The position numbers were made by a program, and so were the translations under genes. Of a stretch of DNA of 64,000 bases, positions 52,101 through 62,699 are shown in pieces. Under the pieces are notes generated by a model that did not search any database, had not been told where the DNA came from, and saw only the letters and a program-made list of their open reading frames with translations. The stretch is from assembly GCA_963402885.1 (NCBI GenBank), contig OY727100.1, forward strand, positions 15,841,395 to 15,905,394, read 5' to 3'. The DNA comes from Antedon bifida (Eukaryota; Echinodermata; Crinoidea; Comatulida; Antedonidae). The first letter of the stretch is position 1; each line of letters opens with the position of its first letter.

Positions 52101-55100
52101 TCACTCATGTAAACTGTAATGCTCAATTTTTTTTAACATACACTAGATTTGATCATTAGGAATTAGGAAGTATTTTGCTGTGACACCTAATTTGTTTACC
52201 CATTGATCATGTGCTACACATCACCATCTCCTTAACATTTCATCTGAAGGATAAAATACTGTTATAATTATATGGTGGTCTTAGAAAACTAGATAGCATA
52301 AAACTAATAGGCCTACCTTCAATCCCCCTTTTGGCTTCTCATCTGGTAGTGGCTTGTCAGATTTTGTAAGCCATGTTCCAGAACCGGTGTTGTTTTTTGG
52401 AGAGCGTGACGAGGCAGCAGAACCCTGGACAGGCATTGCTGCAGATGCCAACATCCGTGTCAATTCAGTGTCTGAATCAGCTGAAAAAAAACAACAAAGT
52501 TATATCTAAACATTTCGTAGACATACAACATAAAAGGCTGAGAATAGTTATGTGGTTGTAGGTTACTGTATCAGGGTCGTAGCTAGCATGATTATTTTAT
52601 ATTATGTAAATTGGGGAAAAAAATAACATGTACAAGACAATAAGGTACTTACGCAAACATATAACCAGATCAAGGGCTGTACATCGATCTTGGGCTTTGA
52701 GACTGGCATCGGCATTTTGACTCAGGAGAAATTTCACAAACTCTGTGTGCCTTTAATTAAAATGTAAGGTAGCTTATTAAAAGATTTTGTATCATTGTAA
52801 GGGTGTGTGGTTCGAATCAAACTCTTGTTGCATTGCTTGTATCTTTGGGCAAGATACTTTATTGACGTTTGCCCTCTCTGCCCAGGTGTGCAAATGGGTT
52901 GTACCTAGTAAGCTAAAGACACAACTTTGTGCCGATTACTAAGTGCATTATGGGAGTATGTTTCCATATGTGTTTGATCAAAAAATGACCAGGATAATAA
53001 TATGTACTGCGATTAGTTTTCACAACAGTAGGTGCTTTTATATATATATTATTATTTTTATATCCATTACTCCAAACCCCAATCCATATCATTATTTTAT
53101 ATTATGTAAATGTTTACCTAAAAAATGTGGCTTGCATAAGAGAAGTCCAACCATTCTTAGAATCCTGTTTGTTAATATCTGCTCCACGATGTAGTAACAT
53201 CTTGGCTATATCAATCCTTCCAAGCATGGCTGCTATCATAAGCGACGTTGCCCCCTCTGGTGACACAGTATCGACCTGTGTGGGGTCATCATCTAAGATC
53301 TGTGTTATAAGTCTGAGGTCACCAGTTTCTGCTGCTTCAATGATCTTTGGTTTTGATGTTGTTGGCACTGTATCAAGAACAAAAGAAACAAACAAAACTT
53401 GAATGATTTGTAAATGTCTATAAAATGACTGATGATTTTCCCACCCTAAAATGTTGTGTTATAGTAATCAGTGCCGTTAGGTACTTCATATAAGACATCA
53501 CCAACAAATAAGGTCTCCATTATTTGTATTGTGGTACCATATATATATTTCAGCTTTGTTTTCTCTTTTGCTTTATATTCTGTCATATACTCATTTGTTT
53601 GCATGCGTTGCAAAGTTGTGTAGAGAGGAGAATAACAATACATGCTTCAAAATAATCACTGTATCTTATAGATGTTGAGAAATCAAGCATCTGTAAAATA
53701 CAATCTGTGATTACAGAATATCTATCAGACTCTTTTTGTGTCCCTAATGTGTTTTCGTTAGTAGTTGCTTTGTACAATCTCCTCCATTGTGTATCAATAT
53801 TTGCAAAGGTTTAAAGATGTACTGTTGTTGTTGATGTTTCTGTTGTTGAAATGCCATTTTATTGTCACATAATAGTTATCCACTTTGACTACAAATTGGA
53901 TCTAAACAAAATTTATTTACCTTAAAACAACTGTAATTTAAAGCTGTTAGCCAATAGATATTTGGTTTAATTTAACCATTTATTATGTTATTTTATAAGT
54001 GAAAACATTTTTTTTTCTACGGAAGTGATTAACTTGATTAAAACTACAAAATAACCTATTCAAATTCTGATTTAATTAATCTTCATTTTTTGGGGGACAA
54101 TACATCTTTAAAGGCATTAGATGAAATTTTAATTTGTAATTAAAGGAAAAGTGAGGAAATCTATGAATGAGAATGCTACACCAACAGAAATTCGAAATCA
54201 GAACATTTTGTTTGATATGCAGATGAACTAACCACTGGGGCTATCATAGAGTGGAGTGGAGTTGTGGCTTGGTGGTTATGATGCTTGGCTACCACTCCAA
54301 GGGCCCTGGGTTCAAGTCCCGTCACATGTCAGGATTTTTTCTAAGGACAAAATTACAACTCCACTCCCAAAGACTTTGTTTATGTAGAGCATCTTGTGTA
54401 TATGTTTGTCTTGTGAACCTCTGAGGGTCCCTAACGATCAGCAATTGCTGGATGGATCACCCTCATTAAATATGGTGTAAAAAAAAAAAAAAAGTATTGT
54501 TCAATTGGATAGTGACTAATTAACACCCTTGGCATAGTGCAGTGGAACAACTTTTTTTATGAATATTGTTAAACTTTTTTTGTATCAGTTGTATTAATTC
54601 TAAGTTCCTTATAGTATCAGAAAAAAATTTCTTTTTACCATACATTATTTTTCTTAAATCGTGGAGAAATTGGTATAACTAATTCGTCTGCGTTTAAACA
54701 AATAAACACAATACACTGTCAGATATCAGATAATAGAGATAGGCCTTGATCTCTCTTAGCTGAACCAAGTAAACAAAAGAAATCCATACTTTGAATATAT
54801 ATTGTAGTACTTCAACATAAAGAGTTATTGTTTATTTTTTAAGCGAGGCTATACGTGGATCTTAAGATTATTAACAAACAATGCAAGAAAATGAATTCCT
54901 TTGTACACCTTTTATATCATAACAATGATGAATACAATGAGTTTACAGAACAAACTCAAAGATCTGATTACAATTTATTATACGAAAGTACATACTAGTA
55001 CTAAACTACACTATCAAACTAGTGTGATGTGCCCTAATATGAAAGTGATGTGCCCAAATATGGTAGTGATATGACATCATCCTTTCCATCATTTTTTTGT

Positions 55101-56646
55101 GTCACATAATGTTTGATAGTGTCAACAGTAGCATTTAATAATTTCAATAAAGTATCTTTTAACATTTTTTAAACAGTTTCTTTCGGTTAGAATTTAGCAG
55201 CACCAACACCTATTAAGGGGACACATTCTGGACACAACGAAGTTTGCAATGTCCTTAACAAGGTTATCTCCTAAATAGGGGTGATGTACTGTACCAAAAA
55301 AGAAAATTTAATTTTGATTTTTTAAAAACGTTGAGACAGAATTTCTAAATACCACACCTGAAAACTAGAAATAATATATTCAAACAACAAATATATATTA
55401 AGACTGTTGAATTTCTTATAATATTGATACAATTGCGAATACACAAAGGTAGACAATGGCAGTGGTTAATCAAGCATGTAGTTTATTAGTGGTAATACAA
55501 CAGATGTTGCTTTCTGCTAGTCAACAGGCTCAACAGATGGCAGCATTCAAACATACTTACGCCTCATTCGCACTAGAATTTGCCTTGGTCAAATTAACTG
55601 ATTTACCAGCTGCGGTGACCAAGAAATGTAATAAATGCGCAAAAAAACTGAGCTGCATACACTCTCAAATTAAGCATAAGATTTATTTAGTATTATATGA
55701 ATTTTATATATAAAATTAACAACATTCTGTTATAGCCATTTCAGAAACAATGTGTTCAAAATTAGTTTTGTTAACAAAACTTCCATAAATTTTGACAGCT
55801 AATTACATTATAAACTCCGTTTATATATATTTTTTTGCAGACTATTAATATTATTGTTAGTGCTCCCCATGATAGTTATCAAAATGTACTGATAATTGTC
55901 TTACCTATTTTTGGTCTTGTTGTTGTTTTCCTATCTAAATAGCCTGCTGCTTCTCGCTTACCAGCACACATTGCAACCTCGTAAGCTGTTTTACCGATGT
56001 AATTAGTCTCGTTAGGATCACAGCCTCGATCAACTAGAATCTGCGCTGATGTCATATGTCCATTCAGAGCAGCAAACATAAGCGCATTCCACCCTGTTGT
56101 TTCGTTCTTATGTTTTGGATTTGAACCGCGATCTAATAGCGCCCTCATTATGGCGTCATGTCCAAATTGTGAAGCTACTATCAACGGAGTCGCACCAATC
56201 CCTTTTGAGTAAAATCCTTGGTTAATATTACTTGTGCCATCATTAACGTCAATCCCTGTGTCAAGCAACCTTTTAACAACTGCTGTATGTCCAAAGCGCG
56301 CCGCTACAGTTAAGGCCGACGCGCCAAGGTTGTTCTTTAATTTAAAATCTGCTTTATTTTGCAATAATAATGCGACAACTTTATCGTGACCGTAACTAGC
56401 AGCCTGCATCAAGGCTGTCCAACCGTAAAAGTTCTTGCAGTCAAGTGCTGCTCCACCCATGATAAGTTGGCGGACGACATCCTCGTGTCCGTTAGCTGCT
56501 GCTAACTGGAGAGGTGTGATACCGGATTCTCCCTCAACACAATCAACTTTGATGTCGTTGTGTTGTAGTAATGTTTGTACCGTTGATAAGTCACCCTGCT
56601 CCGAGGCAGTACACAACTGTTTGCGAAAGTCACTGCTATACTCCAT
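46138..56646 (-). CDS. ANKS6: Ankyrin repeat and SAM domain-containing protein 6
   Basis: Twelve exons join in phase to 816 aa: 56646-55905, 53367-53118, 52750-52653, 52480-52317, 51659-51431, 49371-49325, 49001-48849, 48324-48120, 47880-47784, 47441-47182, 46829-46762, 46275-46138 (TAG). The first three exons give about nine ankyrin repeats (TPLQLAAANGHEDVVRQLI, GWTALMQAASYGHDKVVALL, GWTSLMQATFF). The middle carries PKGGLK-AWWNRLSNRFQNLK, close to vertebrate ANKS6. A Ser/Pro-rich stretch (TLTPSPSPSPKG) follows, then a split SAM domain (LSALLRKLSLEKYAPIFEEQ, VDMEAFLSLDKSDLTELGIK). In vertebrates it is a ciliary inversin-compartment protein that activates NEK8 and joins INVS and NPHP3. The start is the first ATG before the ankyrin array. 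Confidence 0.93.
46380..46575 (+). mobile_element. SINE family S3 in ANKS6 last intron
   Basis: ATTGCTTGTATTCTTAGGCA, GATTGCCTCTCTCCACCCAG and GTGTACAAATGGGTACC match the copy at 52795-53070. Confidence 0.55.
46961..47090. mobile_element. MITE family M1 copy in an ANKS6 intron
   Basis: A degraded left end (AAAGTTCTGCTGTC) and a good right end (AAAGTGTAGACAGAGCTT), with AAAGTGTGATGTGCCC inside. Confidence 0.6.
48438..48810. mobile_element. Two M1 MITE copies in one ANKS6 intron
   Basis: 48438-48572 (AAAGCTTTGTCTACACTAT to TGATAGTGTAGACAGAGCTT) and 48650-48810 (AAAGCCTTGTCTACACCATC to TAGTGTAGATATAGCTTT) lie about 80 bp apart, both hairpin-forming. Confidence 0.75.
49482..49770 (+). mobile_element. 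SINE S2, longest copy
   Basis: GGTCGAGCTGTTGACGCAAG head, CACAGGTTCAAGGCACTCC B-box region, then body CTGGTGGTAGAACAAGTCTT, CTTTAAAGAACTCAGTGC and GACTGCCGTGGGATCG. In an ANKS6 intron, directly before a TTAA-bounded element. Confidence 0.6.
49779..51375. mobile_element. 1.6-kb TTAA-bounded TIR element in an ANKS6 intron
   Basis: The left end TTAAAGGGGGGTTCCGGGTT (49779) and right end AACCCAGAATCCCCCTTTAA (to 51375) form a 26-bp inverted repeat with three mismatches, ending in TTAA on both sides. TTAA duplication is typical of piggyBac-type elements. No transposase is visible, so it would be non-autonomous. The inside is partly GC-richer than the surroundings and has CTAG/AGGCCT words. Confidence 0.65.
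51833..52037. repeat. Inverted repeat (hairpin) in an ANKS6 intron
   Basis: TAAACCAACAATAGCCCTTT CTCCTTGAATAGCGAGATAT (51844 onward) is mirrored by ATATCTCGCTCTTCGAGGAG AAAGGGCTATTGTTGGTTTA (51984 onward). Arms are about 65 bp; outer ends are TACCTGGA and TCTAGGTA. Confidence 0.7.
52795..53070 (+). mobile_element. SINE family S3, second copy
   Basis: ATTGCTTGTATCTTTGGGCA, GCCCTCTCTGCCCAGGTGTG and a tail CAACAGTAGGTGCTTTTATATAT(TATTAT). It ends just before ANKS6 exon 2. Confidence 0.55.
53812..54110. mobile_element. MITE family M2 copy in ANKS6 intron 1
   Basis: TAAAGATGTACTGTTG at the left and GGGGGACAATACATCTTTA at the right, with GTTATCCACTTTGAC inside. Confidence 0.7.
54243..54493 (+). 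mobile_element. SINE S1, near full-length
   Basis: A-box region GTTGTGGCTTGGTGGTTATG, B box GGGTTCAAGTCCCGTC, body with GGATGGATCACCCTCATTAA ATATGG and a poly-A tail. It is the best S1 copy in the window and lies in ANKS6 intron 1. A diverged copy of the 23265 SINE lies directly upstream (54130-54240). Confidence 0.75.
55000..55132. mobile_element. MITE family M1 copy in ANKS6 intron 1
   Basis: ACTACACTATCAAACTAGTG to TAATGTTTGATAGTGTC, ends eroded, with GCCCAAATATGGTAGTGATATG inside. Confidence 0.6.
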
Positions 56647-57351
56647 TGTGGCTTAGCATTGATCCTATGCTTAATTCTAGCACATCTATCTTATATACAC
56701 TACCACTGGAACTCCTACTTAGCCAATGCATTCTGAATGTAAATAAATTAAACAGGTTCTGAAACTGCATTCAGACGGTCATAAATTCTTCAACAGACAC
56801 TGCTCAATAACTCGTTCGGTCTTTAAGAATGTACTTAACAAAATCGTGATCTTTCTGGTAGAAATTAGTCATGAAAACAGTTAAAAATTACGTTCATTAT
56901 TACACTGTTTATACTTGAATGGTTCATAGTTCAAAACAAAATATGTCAGTGTCTCTGAAAGTTGATTTATAATCAAAACAAATAACGAAATAAACATTAC
57001 CAGATCACGTCTTCCGCCATACTTCGGAATTCTGAATTTCTGAAAGATAAGAAAAGAATGTGGTAGAATCCGAAAGAGGGCGGCAGACCGAAAAAACACT
57101 CATTCATGAATTTCTCTCGAATTTCTTGACACAAAAACTGGCAGAATATTAACTCTGCGTTCTGATGCTGATATAGCCTAATGTTTAGTTACTGGATATG
57201 TCTACATTGCTGCAACTTTTAATGTCGAAATGACTAGTAACTGACCAAATAATCTAATCCAAAATTCGATTAATTGTAAATGTTATAAACTATCTGTCTG
57301 TCGCCCTCTCCTGGTATTGTTCGCCAAGACCTGCCGAAAAATGTCAACAGA
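56647..57351. promoter_or_regulatory. Head-to-head intergenic region (ANKS6 and the signal-C2H2-TM gene)
   Basis: About 700 bp separates the divergent start codons, so both promoters and 5' UTRs must lie here unless non-coding first exons exist elsewhere. No TATA box or clear factor site can be named with confidence. Confidence 0.45.
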
Positions 57352-60300
57352 ATGTTTTGTTACCATTTTCTCTCCTCAAACACATTACAATTTTTAGTTT
57401 TTTTACTTGTAAGTATTTTGATAATTAGTAAAAATAAATCTGTAGAGACCGAGTCAGTTTTTATTCTCCTGACATCTATGTTGTTTCACGTAGGCCTGCT
57501 TACCGTTCCAGCTACCTTCATCCTCCCGGAAACCGACCGGGTAGATTTTTGTTTTGACCTGTCTAATTATTTCATTTTGCAGGCCTAGCTATTTTGATTT
57601 GTTTATAGACTCAGTTATTTTTCACGAATACAAGACTCTTTTTATTCAAACGACAAGAACAATTTATATGTTTAAAACAATATTGTTTAACAATCTGTTT
57701 TATAGGCCCACTAGGCCTATATACTACTGTACTGTCAGCTATCTTACCAAATTGTTAGGTAGGGCTATGTCTTATTTATTGGGCCTGGCTATAAATAAAT
57801 ATAAACAATTATTTTAATTAATTTCAGGTTGTTGTAACCTACGAAGTCACTGGATCTGAACAATGCTCAAGACACAAATCTAGAACAGCAAGAAAAACTT
57901 TAGAAAAGGTTTCACATTTTAAATTTTTTAAAATTTCTAATCTTAAACGACAATGATTAAAATCCTCAATAATGAGATCATTTAAAAATAAATTATGTAA
58001 TATATATATAAATATTTAAAATATAAAAACAAATACAAATTTATTAAAAGTAGTTATTTTAAGCAATTTTTGTGTTAGAAATATCAAATTTAATTATATT
58101 CTTTGACAAAAAGGTACTCAATAATACTAAGTTACATTTTGTAAACATTTTTTTTTCCAGAATTTCTTTCCTACATTCCAAACACACGGCTACACAGTTC
58201 CAGACAAGTGCCCGTGGAATCTGAAACATGATATTTATTTGATGCAGGAGCAGAACAAAGAAACTGATGAATTAGGCCGATGGGTGTGCAATATTTGTGG
58301 CAAGATATTTGTGTCAGAGTATCATATAGATTTACACATGACAAACAGACACAAAGATCATCTGTTGAATGTAATAAAGCCTGTTTTTATTCATTTTATA
58401 CTTGCTCGAATATAATCCCACTCTGGGCCATAAACTCACCACTAGGTATTTAGTAGTAATTGTCATCCAAAATAATCCAGTTGGTCCTCATATATAATCC
58501 CACCCTGAGCCATAAACTAACTAGATGTACCATGCAAATGATCCAATCATATATAAAGTGTGTAAACTCACCACTTGATTTTCATGCAAGATAATCCAGT
58601 TGGTCCTCGTATATAATCCCACCCTGGGGTATTAACTCACCACTAGGTTTTTAGTAGTAAATTGTCATCCAAAATAATCCAAGTGGTCCTCGTATATAAT
58701 CCGACCCTGGAACATAAACTAACAAGATGTATGATGCAAATGATCCAATCATATTATAAGGTGTGTAAACTCACCACTTGATTTTCATGCAAGATAATCC
58801 AGTTGGTCCTCATATATAATCCCACCCTGGGATATTAACTCACCACCAGATTTTTAACCTCCATTTTGATTCACAACCATCTAATTGTCATTTAATATTA
58901 AAATACTTTTACAGCCAAGTGATCCAGTATGCTTAGCTGATTCCTGTGACATTCTGCGATGTGACATTCTATCAGGTGACAAAAGGACAAATTACTGGGA
59001 CGAAGCTTTGTGCAATGAAGCACGACTGAAACAGCTCATGGATTCGTGTGAGGTAGGCTACTGATTTATGTTATGATTTAAGATTATGATTTATTATGAT
59101 ACACAAAAATATGATATGATACAACAATTATTGACCTTTTGTTTTCATGACACACAATTGGACTCACAGTTATTGAGTCTAAAAAAGTTTGATGTGCCCA
59201 AATATGGTAGTGATGACAACATCATGTCCATATATGGGTGCATCACATTTTGTTGTCACATAAAGTTTGAGAGTGTAAACAGACCTTTACAGTCATTCAG
59301 TGAAACTAGAAAACTGTATAATTTATTAGTCTAAAGCTACACTATCAAATTAGTTTGACAAAAAACTTTGATGTGCCCAAATATGGTAGTGATATACCCA
59401 AGTATGGTAGTGATATGCCCAAATATGGTAGTGATTTTTATGACACAGTTGTATGTTTTATTTCAGAAACAAGTAAGAAGTTGTTGTCCTGATCAAATAA
59501 AAGAAAATGAAAGATTTGATTTTATTTGTAAGTTGTTTTTTCATCGCCATCATATTTATTCATTTTCTTTTTAAAGATAATAAAGTAAATATGTGAAAGT
59601 AGTTTACTGAATATAACATGTGTAAGTTTTCTTGTTCACTTTGTAGCTAAACTAATTGACAGTACTTGTTCTTCGTTGACTTGTGACAAGTTTTATGATA
59701 CTGATAACCAAGAGGTAAGGTCTATGTCGTCATTATAATAATAATAAGCTTTATTTATTCACGGATACTTAACTCAACTGAAAGTTGTTTTTCAGTAAGG
59801 CCATGCTCAAAAGAAAACACCAACAAAAACAAATGTAAAAAGACCTTAATTACTATCAAAGCAGATAATAAAACAATTACAATGAAATAAAATGAAACAA
59901 TGATACACTTACTAACTACAAAATTAAATAATACACTACATTGAATACATTTAAATAAAGCTAGATAAAATTAGCAGTTAACAGTTTCTTAAAAAGAGAG
60001 ACAGTGTTCACATTTTTAAAATCTTCATTTAGCTCTTAAAATGCTGGTATAGATGCCTGCATCGTCCAGAGCTTACCAGCATATAATTATTGGACTATTC
60101 ATGCAGGGAATATAACAAGTATATCATGTGTTATGCTTTTTTGTAACTGCTTGTGTATTTTAACATATTTTATTGATATTTATATACCACGACCAAACAA
60201 ATTTCCAATAGAATTAATTGAATAGAATTTTTAGTGTGATGTGCCCAAATATGGTAGTGATATGCCCAAATATGGTAGTGATGTGGCATCATCATGTCCA

Positions 60301-61037
60301 TATATGGGCACATCATATGTCACATAAAGTTTGATAGTGTAGACAGAGCTTAAGGGTGACTGTACTAAGTACTAAAAGTACTAAGCCAGTGTTTGTATGT
60401 CCATACATGAATCTATTTTCTTCTCAGGAATCTATATACAGCAGCTCTGTTTATATCATTTTAATTGTCGTGCTAGGGACAGCTTTGGTGCTTTATTATA
60501 CGGTGGCTATTATCCATTTCTTGTAAGTAGTACATGTTACTCTAACGTCATTATGCTCAGTACACTGAGAAACCTTTCCTGCTTCTTACGATTCAAATAT
60601 TATATTCCTAGCAAGAATGGTTTAGAGGGATGAATGCCAGGCTAGTTTTCTGGATGTTGTGGGTTCGAGTCCTACCGTGGAATTTTTTTGTTCTAAGCAG
60701 ATTGAGAGAGTAGGGCAAAACATCTCTGACCAATAACTTAGTTCCCTGACCCAAAGCAACTCCTTAGTAGCTAAATTATCATCATATTACTTTCGTCTTA
60801 CATCATCATAATTTAATAAGTGTGATCATCATTATCATTATCACCAATTAGTACCAGGTAGTATTCTTTTTCAATTAAAAATATTTTGTGGATAAATGTT
60901 CTTTTCGTTCCAGCACCGACGAATCTTTTACAAAAGACAACGATGAATTTTCTGAGAAAAAAAAACGTCAGCGTTATACTGCTCCTATGGGATCTGAAAT
61001 ACGCAATAGATACACTTCAATAGGGCCTAGGAGATGA
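57352..61037 (+). CDS. Signal peptide / C2H2 finger / Cys-rich / transmembrane protein, 277 aa
   Basis: Eight exons join in phase: 57352-57408, 57828-57908, 58161-58370, 58915-59052, 59467-59527, 59647-59714, 60428-60522, 60914-61037 (TGA). Exon 1 encodes MFCYHFLSSNTLQFLVFLL, a hydrophobic leader. Exon 3 has a canonical finger, WVCNICGKIFVSEYHIDLH then MTNRH (C-x2-C-x12-H-x4-H). Exons 4-6 carry many cysteines (CLADSCDILRCDIL, SCCPDQ, STCSSLTCDKFYD). Exon 7 is a transmembrane helix (SVYIILIVVLGTALVLYYTV) followed by a Lys/Arg-rich tail (EKKKRQRY). This predicts a type I membrane protein with a lumenal or extracellular finger. I do not recognise a named gene. The exon 1 call depends on hydrophobicity and the in-phase GTAAGT donor; another 5' exon is possible. 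Confidence 0.8.
58380..58865. repeat. Intronic tandem repeat (TATAATCCCACCCTGGG...)
   Basis: About two and a half copies of a ~230-bp unit made of smaller related blocks: ATATAATCCCACCCTGGG, TAAACTCACCACT, AATAATCCAGTTGGTCCTC. Between exons 3 and 4 of the C2H2-TM gene. CGAGTATAATCC-like words also occur at 340-370 and 9720-9800. Confidence 0.7.
59157..59460. mobile_element. Two eroded M1 MITE copies in one intron
   Basis: 59175-59290 (AAAGTTTGATGTGCCC to GAGAGTGTAAACAGACCTTT) and 59333-59460 (AAAGCTACACTATCAAATTAG, with CCCAAATATGGTAGTGATAT tandemly repeated). Confidence 0.6.
60232..60353. mobile_element. MITE family M1 copy upstream of the transmembrane exon
   Basis: TAGTGTGATGTGCCCAAATATGG to GTTTGATAGTGTAGACAGAGCTTA; the left terminus is lost. 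Confidence 0.6.
60605..60700 (+). mobile_element. tRNA-like SINE head
   Basis: AATGGTTTAGAGGGATGAATGCC and TGTGGGTTCGAGTCCTACCG are A- and B-box-like. Related to the head at 45690-45785. Between the last two exons of the C2H2-TM gene. Confidence 0.5.
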
Positions 61038-61415
61038 AAAGCTGTAGCAGATCCAATAAATAGGATCTAGGAGGAGTTTATAAAAGTGCGCCCCAGTAAC
61101 AGATTCAATAAATAGGATCTAGGAGTTGATAAAAGTGCGCCCCAGTAACAGATTCAATAAATAGGATCTAGGAGGAGTTGATAAAAGTGCGCCCCAGTAA
61201 CAGATTCCATAAATAGGATCTAGGAGGAGTTGATAAAAGTGCGCCCCAGTAACAGATTCAATAAATAGGATCTAGGAGGAGTTGATAAAAGAGCGCCCCA
61301 ACAGATCCAATAAATAAGATCTAGGCGGGGTTGATAAAAGTGCGCCCCAGTAACAGATCCAATAAATAGGATCTAGGAAGAGCTGATAAAGTGCGCCCCA
61401 GTAACAGATCCAAAA
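61030..61415 (+). repeat. 3'-UTR minisatellite with a poly-A hexamer in most units
   Basis: About seven units of 47-53 bp: AACAGATTCAATAAATAGG, ATCTAGGAGGAGTTGATAAA, AGTGCGCCCCAGT. AATAAA occurs at 61055, 61107, 61156, 61260, 61309 and 61361; the unit at 61209 reads CATAAA. The array starts at the stop codon, and the coding end (CCTAGGAGATGA) itself resembles the unit. Confidence 0.8.
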
Positions 61416-61499
61416 TCAAATTTGTGCTGTTAGGAGAGAAAAACAATTTTTTCATTAATAATTCAGATTCTGTACTTTTTAATGAAATGTAATTTTAAT

Positions 61500-62265
61500 T
61501 AAATGTATATAAATTGATCAGTGTAGGCATATTTTAAAATTAATAAGATTATATATAAATATTAATGTTATAACAAATTGTTCATGCATATTTTAATTAG
61601 TCTTAAAATAGTTACATCAAAGATAATTTTAACATTTTATACAATATAAAATCGAATAACTGCAGAAGACTGTAGCTATATGTCGATAACATTTGTAAGT
61701 TTTTATAGTTTTATTGACATTATAAAAACAAATTCGGCATATTTTAAAAAGTAGTCCGTATTTTTATTCTTGTAATTTGTAGGTGCTTTAGGTGTATTGC
61801 ATAATTGTATGAAAATTAGGTATAATAGTATTTGTACTTACATGTTTGTGTGAATATACTGTTGACTTTAAATTGGGTATTTTACATTTGTGTTTTTGTG
61901 TTATTTTAAAAGAATTTTGTAAATGAGTGGCTGTGCCATGTGTTCAGTACTTTTAATTTATTTGTAAATTGTGGAATTAAAGTATTTTTCAGAAAAAAGA
62001 TCATAATTATATGCTATGTTTAATATGTCGTTTATATTCCAAATGCTCCAGTACACTGTAATGCTCGGTTGTAAAACAATATTGTGCCCTAACGACTTTT
62101 AAGCCATGTGATAGATGGAAAAAACGACAAATATACATTGTACGAAGTTTCTTTTAAAATAATTTCCACCATAGCATAGACTACTCCTTATTGCTTGGTT
62201 TCTGTTTCGTTTACTGTACGTCCCGCGTTGCGCCCATCGGGACCAAGTCGTAGAGACAGTACGGA
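61500..62265. other. AT-rich region, possible 3' UTR end
   Basis: No gene seen. An ATTAAA at 61976 could be the distal poly-A signal of the C2H2-TM gene. Confidence 0.35.
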
Positions 62266-62269
62266 AATC

Positions 62270-62665
62270 TTCTAATAGTAACCCACACTCTAATAGTAAC
62301 CCACACTCTAATAGTAACCCCCTTCTAATAGTAACCCACCTTATAAGTAAATCTATAATAACAACCAATTACTCTAATAGTAACCCATGGGGGTTACTAT
62401 TAGAGTCACAAAAACTTATGATGCAGCCGTATTTTGAAAATAAGGAGATAATGCATGTTGATCTCGGGAGTGGGGGAGGATTGAGTGTTTTTGAGTTTAT
62501 AAAATTATTTATTCGTACTGTTTTTTATTATTTTGCTACGATTTGCTGACCGGAAAAGTTGGGGTGCGATACTATTTTCAGGTGCCTAATTCAAGATTAG
62601 TAATAGTAACCCACTACTCTAATAGTAACCCCCCTTCTAATATTAACCCACCCTAAAAAACAATC
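62270..62665. repeat. TAATAGTAACCC foldback minisatellite
   Basis: Four to five copies of CTCTAATAGTAACCCACA at 62272-62340, then a perfect palindrome ACTCTAATAGTAACCC-ATG-GGGGTTACTATTAGAGT around 62372-62406, and further copies at 62602-62655. No coding. Confidence 0.75.
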
Positions 62666-62699
62666 AAAGAATAATAACCCAGGGTTACACTTACACACA

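Noticed and set aside
53127-53402. 91-aa plus-strand ORF
   Set aside because: Antisense of an ANKS6 ankyrin exon.
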